DNA of 15,079 nt, from positions 1-15,079 of the forward strand of contig DASQNQ010000071.1 in NCBI GenBank assembly GCA_035644895.1, in the 5' to 3' direction. Within the stretch, counting starts at the first letter, position 1, and each line of letters starts with the position of its first letter. The translations under genes and the position numbers were made by a program. The stretch comes from Falsiroseomonas sp035644895 (lineage in GTDB: Bacteria; Pseudomonadota; Alphaproteobacteria; Acetobacterales; Acetobacteraceae). The notes beneath the pieces are model-generated. The model ran no database searches. It was not told the DNA's origin and was given only the letters and a program-made list of their open reading frames with translations. This document shows, in pieces, positions 6,650 through 12,987 of the stretch.

Positions 6650-7075
6650 CTACCAGATCCTCTCCCAGAGCCGCTTCTCCTGGTCGAGCTGTCGGTGCTC
6701 CTTCGCCCGGAAGTCCCCGCGGGAGACCACGCCCAGCACCCGCCCGTCCTCCACCACCGGCACATGGCGGAAGCCGCCATCCTCCATCAGGCGCAGCGCA
6801 TCCAGCCCGCCCGCGCCAGGCGGCAGGCATGAGGGGTCGGGCGTCATGACCTCGGCCAGGCGCATCTGGGCGAGATCGGGGGAGCCGGCGCCGAGGCGGT
6901 GGACGATGTCGCGCCCCGTGAGGATCCCGACCAGCCGTCCCTCCCCGTCCCGGACCAGCACGCAGCCGACGCGCCTTTCACGCATCAGGGCACAAGCCTG
7001 CTGCACCGTGGCATCGGGGCCGAGGCTCACTGGGTCCTGGTGGCGGACAAGTTCCGATATCCGTTGATCCTGCAT
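6650..7075 (-). CDS. CBS-domain-pair (Bateman module) protein
   Basis: A 141-residue stand-alone protein made of two CBS domains, a fold that commonly binds adenine nucleotides and acts as a regulatory sensor. The first domain covers about residues 10-60 (RRVGCVLVRD, LVGILTGRDIVHR), the second about 75-124 (VMTPDPSCLPPG, FRHVPVVEDGRVLGVVSRGDF). Each ends with the conserved G-hydrophobic-[ST]-x-[GR]-D signature (LTGRD, VSRGD). A charged, probably coiled tail ends EKRLWERIW. The ATG at 7075 is preceded by GGAGGAGGG. Such proteins often lie in oxygen- or stress-controlled alphaproteobacterial clusters; here the neighbour two genes downstream has an FNR box. The partner it regulates is not shown by the sequence. 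Confidence 0.92.
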   Translation of the reverse strand: MQDQRISELVRHQDPVSLGPDATVQQACALMRERRVGCVLVRDGEGRLVGILTGRDIVHRLGAGSPDLAQMRLAEVMTPDPSCLPPGAGGLDALRLMEDGGFRHVPVVEDGRVLGVVSRGDFRAKEHRQLDQEKRLWERIW

Positions 7076-7192
7076 CTTGGCCCTCCTCCGATGCCACAGC
7101 CTTGCATGGCGCCGTGCCCCGCTTCAACGCAGCGCCACTGCCGGTCGTTGACGGCGGCCCCCGCCCGGCGCAGCGTCCGGCCTTTCGGGACC

Positions 7193-7199
7193 GGAGGGG
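7193..7199 (+). promoter_or_regulatory. Ribosome binding site supporting a TTG start for the dipeptidase
   Basis: GGAGGGG ends four bases before an in-frame TTG at 7204 (six bases counting from the GGAGG core). Neither the ATG at 7222 nor the ATG at 7102 has a comparable site, so TTG is preferred. Confidence 0.6.
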
Positions 7200-7203
7200 C
7201 AGC

Positions 7204-8247
7204 TTGGACCGCGACGACCAGATGGGGATGGCAGCGGCCTCGGTGCATGCCGCGACGCTCACTCTCGACACGCATGTCGACATCCCCTGGCCGGAGATGG
7301 CCGACCCCGCTGGCCCGACGCAGCGGAAGGTGGATTTCGGAAAGATGCGGCGGGGCGGGCTGAAGGCGGTGGTCTTCATCGCCTACGTCCCGCAGGGCCG
7401 ACGCGATGCGGAGGGGCACGCCGCCGCCGGCGCCCGGGCGGAGGCGATGCTGCGCGCCATCCGGGGCACCGCGGGCGACGACCCGGCGGACCGGCGCATC
7501 TGCACCACGGCGGCCGGGGTGGAGGCCGCGGCGCGCGACGGCGCGCTGGCGATCATGCTGGGCGTGGAGAACGGCCATGCGGTGGGCCGGGACCTCGGGC
7601 GTCTCGCGCTCTGGCGCAGCCTCGGCGCCATCTACCTGACCCTCACGCATGACGGGCACAACGACCTGGCCGACAGCGCCCGGCCGCGCGCCGACCTGGC
7701 CGACGTGGCGGTGGAGCATGGCGGGCTGACGGAGCTCGGCCGGAGCGCGATCCGGGAGATGAACCGGGTGGGGCTCATGGTGGACGTCTCCCACGCCTCG
7801 CGCGATGCGATGCTGCAGGCCTGCGCCCTGTCGCGCACGCCCGTCGTCGCGACCCACACCGCCTGCCGCGCGCTGCGCGACCACCCGCGGGGCCTGGACG
7901 ACGCGCAACTGGATGCGCTGCGTGACTGCGGCGGCATCGCGCAGATCACCGCCGTGCAGGCCTTCCTGCGCATGCCCGGGGCTGACGGGAAGACGCGCGC
8001 CACGGTCGCCGACTACGTGGACCATGTGGACCACGCCGTGCGGCGGATCGGCATCGACCATGTGGGCCTGTCCTCCGACTTCGATGGCGGAGGTTGGCTC
8101 GAGGGCTGGGAGGATGCCTCGGCCACCGGCGCGGTGACGGCCGAGCTGACCCGCCGCGGCTACGGGCCGCGGGAGGTCGGGCTGCTCTGGTCGGGCAACT
8201 TCCTGCGCGTGCTGCGCGCCGTGGAGCGCGAGGCGGCGCGGGGCTAA
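7204..8247 (+). CDS. Membrane dipeptidase-type protein, peptidase family M19
   Basis: A zinc metallopeptidase of the renal (membrane) dipeptidase family, which hydrolyses dipeptides, often with broad specificity including D-residues. From the chosen TTG start it has 347 residues, in the family's usual range. Metal ligands are all visible: H24 and D26 (DTHVDIP), bridging E122 (GVENGH), H197 (VDVSHAS), H218 (VATHTA), plus the late D292 (GLSSDFDGGG). LTLTHDGHNDLADS (145-158) is the family substrate-side motif. The frame is open to an ATG at 7102, but those extra 34 residues are Pro/Arg-rich and unlike the family, and there is no good ribosome binding site there. No signal peptide is evident, so the enzyme is probably cytoplasmic. 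It converges on the molybdopterin gene and their stop codons overlap. Confidence 0.93.
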   Translation: MDRDDQMGMAAASVHAATLTLDTHVDIPWPEMADPAGPTQRKVDFGKMRRGGLKAVVFIAYVPQGRRDAEGHAAAGARAEAMLRAIRGTAGDDPADRRICTTAAGVEAAARDGALAIMLGVENGHAVGRDLGRLALWRSLGAIYLTLTHDGHNDLADSARPRADLADVAVEHGGLTELGRSAIREMNRVGLMVDVSHASRDAMLQACALSRTPVVATHTACRALRDHPRGLDDAQLDALRDCGGIAQITAVQAFLRMPGADGKTRATVADYVDHVDHAVRRIGIDHVGLSSDFDGGGWLEGWEDASATGAVTAELTRRGYGPREVGLLWSGNFLRVLRAVEREAARG

Positions 8248-10607
8248 CGCCGCCGCGCCCCCTGGATCGCGCGCCACACCCGCTCCGGCGTCGCGGGCAT
8301 GTCGATGTGCCGCACGCCGAGGGGCCGGAGCGCGTCCACCAGCGCGTTCATCACCGCGGGCAGCGATCCGGCGCAGCCCGCCTCCCCGCAGCCCTTGGCG
8401 CCGAGCGGGTTGGTCCGCGCGGGCACGGGGTGGCTCAGGAAGCCGATCGGCGGCACGTCCTGCGCGCGCGGGATGGCGTAGTCCATGTAGCTGCCTGACA
8501 GAAGCTGCCCGTCCTCCCCGTAGGCGACGTGCTCCATGAGCGCCTGCCCGATGCCCTGCGCGATCCCGCCATGCGCCTGCCCCTCGACCAGCAGCGGGTT
8601 CACGATGGTGCCGAAGTCGTTGACCGAGACGTAGCGCACCACCTCCACGATCCCCGTCTCCGGGTCCACCTCCACCTCCGCGATGTGGCAGCCATTCGGG
8701 TAGGCCATCGGCGCCTCCTCGAACACATGCGTCACGTCGAGCGTCGCCGGGATCTCGGAGGGCAGGGAGTGGCCCTCGCGCAGCCGGGCCGCCAGCTCCA
8801 TGAGGCCAACGCCGCGGTCGGTGCCGGCGATGGTGAAGCGGCCCTCCGCCGCGCCGGGGGCATGCGCCTCGAACTCGATGTCGGCGACGGCGGCCTCCAG
8901 CACATGCGCCGCGGCCTGCCGCCCGCGCTCGACCACCTGCTCCGACGCCTCGATGATCGCGGCGCCGGAGGCCATGAGGGACTTGGAGCCACCCGTCCCG
9001 CCGCCCGCGACGAGCTGGTCGGAATCGCCCTGCACCAGGCGGATGCGCTCGAAGGGCATGCCGAGGTGCTCGTGCAGCACCTGCGCGAAGGGCGACCAGT
9101 GCCCCTGCCCGTAGTCGAGCGTGCCGGTCACGATGGTGACCGTCCCGTCCTTCTCGAAGCGGATGCCGCCCTGCTCCTTCTGCGGCGGCGCCGTGCATTC
9201 CAGGAAGTTGCCGATGCCCCGGCCGCGCAGGCGTCCGCGCGCTGCGCTTTCGGCCTTCCGCGCCGCATAGCCCTCCGGGTCGGAGGCCTCGATCGCGCGC
9301 GCCAGCACGGCGTTGAAGTCGCCGCCGTCATAGGTGCTGCCGGAGGGCGCCTTGAACGGGAACTGGTCGGGCCGGATGTGGTTGATGCGGCGCAGCTCCA
9401 CCGCGTCGCGGCCCGTCTCGGCGGCGGCCGCCTCGATCAGCCGCTCCATGAAGAGGTTGCCCTCGGGCCGCCCGGCGCCGCGATAGGCGGAGACGGGCGT
9501 GGTGTTGGTCAGCAGGCAGCGCGTCGAGACCTCGATCAGCGGCGTCGCGTAGTTGGACTGCACGTTCTTGACGAAGTTGCCCGTGCCCATCAGCGGCGCG
9601 ACGGTGGACAGGTACGCCCCCATGTTGGCGAAGGACGTCAGCCGCACGGCGAGGAACCGCCCCTCGGCGTCCAGCGCGAGCTCGGCCTCCACCTCGTGGT
9701 CGCGGCCGTGCTGGTCCGACAGGAACGACCCGCTGCGGTCGTCCGTCCACCGCACGGGGCGGCCCAACATCTTCGCCGCGTGCAGGACGCAGATGTACTC
9801 GGGATAGGCGTTCGCCTTCATGCCGAACGACCCGCCGACATTGCCCGTCAGGATGCGAACCTGGTCCTGCGGCACGCCGAGCAGGTCCTTCATCTGCCCG
9901 CGCAGCCCGAACACGCCCTGGCAGCCGACGCGCAGCACGAAGCGCCCGTCCTCCACGCTGCCGATGGCCGACCGCGGCTCCATCGCCGCGACCACGATGC
10001 GGTTGTTGCGGATGGACAGGCGCGTGACATGCGCGGCACGCGCGAAGGCCTCCGCGACCTTCCCGGCGTCGCCATGGTGGAAGTCGAGCACCTCGTTGCC
10101 GGGGATGTCCTCGTAGAGGATCGGCGCATCCGGCGCGGCGGCGGCCGAGGCCTCCGTCACGGCGGGCAGACCCTCGATGTCGAGCTCGACCGTCTCCGCC
10201 GCGTCCTTCGCCTGCTCCCGCGTCTCCGCCACCACGAAGGCGACGGGGTCGCCGACGAAGCGCACCTTGTCGGAGGCGAGCGCCGGGCGCTGGGTCGACC
10301 GCAGCGGCGAGCCGTCGCGGTTCTTCAGCGGCATGCCGCAGCGCATGGCGCCGTAGCCCGCCAGGTCGGCACCGGTCAGCACGGCCAGCACGCCGGGCAT
10401 GGCCCGCGCCGCCTCCGTCGCGATGCCGCGGATGACGCCATGCGCGTAGGGGCTGCGCACCACGACGCCCCAGGCCTGTCCGGGCAGGGCGTTGTCGTCC
10501 GTGTAGCGGCCTTGGCCCGTCAAGAGCGTCGGGTCCTCGGCGCGCGGCACGGGCTGGCCGATGCCGAACTTCAGGCGCGTGGGGTCGAAGGGGAGCGTGT
10601 CCGGCAT
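8244..10607 (-). CDS. Xanthine dehydrogenase family molybdopterin-binding subunit, form II CoxL-like
   Basis: Large catalytic subunit of the molybdenum hydroxylase family (xanthine dehydrogenase / aerobic CO dehydrogenase). It has 787 residues from the ATG at 10607 (MPDTLPFDPTRLKFGIGQ), a full-length subunit. Visible parts: the N-terminal a/b-hammerhead (GRYTDD, VVVRSPYAHG), GGSFGMK (258-264), the active-site loop AYRGAGR (374-380) and the catalytic glutamate E742 in KGCGEAG. The loop is the form II version; true CO dehydrogenases carry AYRCSFR with a copper-binding cysteine, which is absent. The substrate is therefore unknown and CO oxidation should not be assumed. FAD and 2Fe-2S partner subunits are not next to it. 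GGAGAG upstream supports the ATG over a TTG ten codons earlier. It follows the epimerase by 53 bp on the same strand. Confidence 0.93.
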   Translation of the reverse strand: MPDTLPFDPTRLKFGIGQPVPRAEDPTLLTGQGRYTDDNALPGQAWGVVVRSPYAHGVIRGIATEAARAMPGVLAVLTGADLAGYGAMRCGMPLKNRDGSPLRSTQRPALASDKVRFVGDPVAFVVAETREQAKDAAETVELDIEGLPAVTEASAAAAPDAPILYEDIPGNEVLDFHHGDAGKVAEAFARAAHVTRLSIRNNRIVVAAMEPRSAIGSVEDGRFVLRVGCQGVFGLRGQMKDLLGVPQDQVRILTGNVGGSFGMKANAYPEYICVLHAAKMLGRPVRWTDDRSGSFLSDQHGRDHEVEAELALDAEGRFLAVRLTSFANMGAYLSTVAPLMGTGNFVKNVQSNYATPLIEVSTRCLLTNTTPVSAYRGAGRPEGNLFMERLIEAAAAETGRDAVELRRINHIRPDQFPFKAPSGSTYDGGDFNAVLARAIEASDPEGYAARKAESAARGRLRGRGIGNFLECTAPPQKEQGGIRFEKDGTVTIVTGTLDYGQGHWSPFAQVLHEHLGMPFERIRLVQGDSDQLVAGGGTGGSKSLMASGAAIIEASEQVVERGRQAAAHVLEAAVADIEFEAHAPGAAEGRFTIAGTDRGVGLMELAARLREGHSLPSEIPATLDVTHVFEEAPMAYPNGCHIAEVEVDPETGIVEVVRYVSVNDFGTIVNPLLVEGQAHGGIAQGIGQALMEHVAYGEDGQLLSGSYMDYAIPRAQDVPPIGFLSHPVPARTNPLGAKGCGEAGCAGSLPAVMNALVDALRPLGVRHIDMPATPERVWRAIQGARRR

Positions 10608-10660
10608 GCGCGTCGTTCTCTCCAGGTTCCGCACCAACCTAGGCGCTGCCGGCGGAAAGG

Positions 10661-11662
10661 TCAGGCCCCGATCGCGAGCGGATTGGCCGTGATCCAGGCG
10701 GCGTAGTCGCGGTAGGCGGCCTCCGGCGCATGGCGGGGGGCCCAGCCGAAATCAGCCGCGCGCGCCCGGCGCATCACCCCGCGCGGCCGCGTCTCGGCGA
10801 AGCGAACGGTGGGCTCCTCCGCCGCGGCGGCGTGGCGCCAGCGGAAGCCCGGGAAGGCCCCGGCCAGGACGTCGCAGCAGGCCGGCAGGTGCGGCGCCCA
10901 GTCCAGGCCGGAGGCGAGGTTCACCACAAGGTGCGGCGGCTCCGGCGCGTCGAGCAGCCGCAGGAGCCCCTCGGCCAGGTCGCGCACATAGATCCAGTCG
11001 TAGGCGGGCAGCGGCGCCGGCGGCAGCACGGCCTCCCCCCGCCCCGCGGCGGCCCGGGCGATGGCCAGGTGCGGGGAGAGGGTGTCGCGCAGCCCGGTGT
11101 CCCGCTCCCAGGGCCCGAAGGTGCCGCCGATGCGCGCGGCCACGGCGTCGAGCCCCCAGAGCGCGCAGAGCCTGAGCCCCGCCCGCTCCACCGCGAACTT
11201 CGTGACACCGTAGAGGCCGAGCGGCGCGGCGGGCGTGTCGGCCTCGTCCATCTCCGGGAAGCGATAGAAGGATTCGCCGTAGACGGCCGCGGAGGAGGGC
11301 AGCACGACGCGCCGCACCCCGCCGGCATCGCGCGCCGCGCGGAGCGTGGCGATCACGCCCTGCACGTTCACCTCGACCAGCGCCTCGGGGTCGGCGGCCT
11401 CGCGCGCGGGACCTGCGGTGATGGCGGCAAAGGGGAACAGGCGGTCCACGCCGGCCAGCGCGCCGCGCAGCGCGGCCGCATCGCGCACATCGCCCTGCAC
11501 CAGGCGCAGCCTGCCCGGCAGCCCCGCGAAGGCCTGCGCCGCGCCCGCGGGCAGCGCCGCCTCATGGCCGTAGAGCACCACGTCCTCGCCCCGGCGCAGC
11601 AGCGCCTCGGCGAGGTTCAGGCCGACGAAGCCCGCCCCGCCGGTGATCAGCACAGCCCCCAT
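10661..11662 (-). CDS. NAD-dependent epimerase/dehydratase family protein (extended SDR)
   Basis: A 333-residue extended short-chain dehydrogenase/reductase, most like nucleotide-sugar epimerases/dehydratases. The NAD-binding Rossmann motif GGAGFVG (8-14) follows a short first strand. GDVRD (57-61) is the cofactor-side acidic turn. The catalytic set is S123/S124 (LPSSAAVYGE) and Y151-x3-K155 (YGVTK). YDWIYVRDLAEGLL is the usual C-terminal-half motif seen in UDP-sugar epimerases. The ATG at 11662 has AGGGGG upstream; the frame stays open far beyond it but only as the antisense shadow of the divergent flavoprotein. The actual sugar or alcohol substrate cannot be told from sequence and neighbours give no hint. 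It is divergent from the flavoprotein gene across 54 bp. Confidence 0.92.
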   Translation of the reverse strand: MGAVLITGGAGFVGLNLAEALLRRGEDVVLYGHEAALPAGAAQAFAGLPGRLRLVQGDVRDAAALRGALAGVDRLFPFAAITAGPAREAADPEALVEVNVQGVIATLRAARDAGGVRRVVLPSSAAVYGESFYRFPEMDEADTPAAPLGLYGVTKFAVERAGLRLCALWGLDAVAARIGGTFGPWERDTGLRDTLSPHLAIARAAAGRGEAVLPPAPLPAYDWIYVRDLAEGLLRLLDAPEPPHLVVNLASGLDWAPHLPACCDVLAGAFPGFRWRHAAAAEEPTVRFAETRPRGVMRRARAADFGWAPRHAPEAAYRDYAAWITANPLAIGA

Positions 11663-11716
11663 CGAACCCCCTGCCTCTCCCCTTGGCCTGCCCGTGCGTG
11701 TAAGCCGCGCCGCAGC

Positions 11717-12910
11717 ATGCCCGCGAACCCACCCGATGTCGCCGTGGTCGGCGCCGGCCCGGCCGGCCTCATGGCCGCCGAGGTGCTGGCCGCAGCCGGC
11801 ACGCGGGTTGCCGTCTTCGACCAGATGCCCTCGCCCGCGCGCAAGCTGCTGATCGCCGGCCGCGGCGGGCTGAACCTGACGCACTCCGAGGGGCTGGAGG
11901 CGATGCTCCCGCGCTACGGCGCCGCGCGGGCGGTGCTGGAGCCGGCGCTGCGCGCCTTCCCGCCCGAGGCGCTCGTCGCCTGGTGCGAGGGGCTGGGGCA
12001 GCCGACCTTCACCGGCTCCTCCGGCCGTGTCTTCCCTCGCGCGCTCAAGGCCTCGCCCCTGCTGCGCGCCTGGCTCGCACGTCTCGACGCGCTCGGCGTC
12101 ATGCTGCGGCCACGCCATCGCTGGACCGGGCAGGCGCCGGACGGCGCGCTGCGCTTCGCCGCACCGGACGGGGAGGTGAAGGTCAAGGCGGCGGCCACCG
12201 TGCTCGCCCTCGGCGGCGCGTCCTGGCCGCGGCTCGGCTCGGACGGCGCCTGGCCGGCGCTGCTGCCGGGCGTCCGCACCCTGCCCTTCGCGCCCTCCAA
12301 CATGGGCTTCGCCGTCGCCTGGTCCGACCGCTTCCGGGAGCGCTTCCAGGGCGAGCCGCTCAAGCGCATCGCGCTGCGCTTCGGGGAACGGCATGTGCGG
12401 GGCGAGGCGCTGGTGACCGCCTCCGGCATCGAGGGCGGGGCGATCTATGCGCTGTCCGCCCCGATCCGGGCGGCGATCGCCGCCTCCGGCCCGGTGGTGC
12501 TGGAGCTGGACCTCCGCCCGGACCTCGACCACGCGGCGCTCGCGGCCCGGCTCGCCGGGCGCGCCTCGCTGTCCAACCGCCTGCGCAAGGCCGGCCTGCC
12601 GCCCGTCGCCGTCGCGCTGGTGCAGGAGGCGCTGCATGCCGGCGCCGCCCGCGGCGACGCGGCCGGCCTGGTGAAGGCGCTGCCGCTTCGCCTGCTCGCG
12701 CCGCAGGGGCTGGACCGCGCCATCTCCTCGGCGGGCGGCGTGGCGTTGGAGGAGGTGGATGCCAACCTGATGCTGCGCGCGAGGCCCGGCACCTTCCTGT
12801 GCGGCGAAATGCTGGACTGGGAGGCGCCGACCGGCGGCTACCTGCTTCAGGCCTGCTTCGCCACGGGCGTCGCGGCGGCGCGCGGCGTGCTCGCCCGGCT
12901 CGGGCGTTAA
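11717..12910 (+). CDS. TIGR03862-family / BaiN-like NAD(P)/FAD-dependent flavoprotein
   Basis: A 397-residue flavoprotein of the HI0933/BaiN-like group, close to the TIGR03862 type; members are of unproved function in most bacteria. The FAD-binding motif VGAGPAGLMAAE lies at 11-22 and the family signature KLLIAGRGGLNLTHSE at 43-58. The mid region has VLALGGASWPRLGSDG, a second dinucleotide-fold element, and the C-terminus has the typical GEMLDWEAPTGGYLLQACF closing FAD motif. The ATG at 11717 is the only good start near the Rossmann motif, although its ribosome binding site is weak. The TAA is followed directly by a short hairpin. A hydroxy-flavin or steroid-type reaction is known for a few relatives but is not supported here. 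Confidence 0.9.
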   Translation: MPANPPDVAVVGAGPAGLMAAEVLAAAGTRVAVFDQMPSPARKLLIAGRGGLNLTHSEGLEAMLPRYGAARAVLEPALRAFPPEALVAWCEGLGQPTFTGSSGRVFPRALKASPLLRAWLARLDALGVMLRPRHRWTGQAPDGALRFAAPDGEVKVKAAATVLALGGASWPRLGSDGAWPALLPGVRTLPFAPSNMGFAVAWSDRFRERFQGEPLKRIALRFGERHVRGEALVTASGIEGGAIYALSAPIRAAIAASGPVVLELDLRPDLDHAALAARLAGRASLSNRLRKAGLPPVAVALVQEALHAGAARGDAAGLVKALPLRLLAPQGLDRAISSAGGVALEEVDANLMLRARPGTFLCGEMLDWEAPTGGYLLQACFATGVAAARGVLARLGR

Positions 12911-12926
12911 CCGGTTCCTAACCGGT
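12910..12926 (+). terminator. Weak candidate terminator hairpin at the flavoprotein stop codon
   Basis: ACCGGTT-CCT-AACCGGT forms a seven-base perfect stem with a three-base loop and begins in the last base of the TAA stop. No U-tract follows (CCCGCCGTT), so it is a weak intrinsic terminator at best. It separates the flavoprotein gene from the RTX gene 78 bases further on. Confidence 0.35.
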
Positions 12927-12987
12927 CCCGCCGTTCATTGCCGCCCTGCAACCAGGACGGCTGCGCGTTCATGCCCGCTACACTCCC

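Noticed and set aside
6519..6830. N-terminal extension of the 116-aa hypothetical protein
   Set aside because: The extension overlaps the end of the CBS gene in another frame, is Gly/Pro/Arg-rich and has no ribosome binding site; the duplicated start region at 6518/6530 fits better.
8244..10607. Calling the molybdopterin protein a carbon monoxide dehydrogenase (coxL)
   Set aside because: The AYRCSFR loop with its copper-binding Cys is missing and no coxM or coxS is adjacent.
8529..10706. Plus-strand open frame of 725 codons opposite the molybdopterin subunit
   Set aside because: It is the antisense of a full-length recognised gene. Its His/Arg/Ala-rich translation has no motif and arises from high GC.
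10730..11716. Upstream extension of the flavoprotein frame
   Set aside because: It overlaps the epimerase in antisense, and the FAD motif begins right after the ATG at 11717, as in the family.
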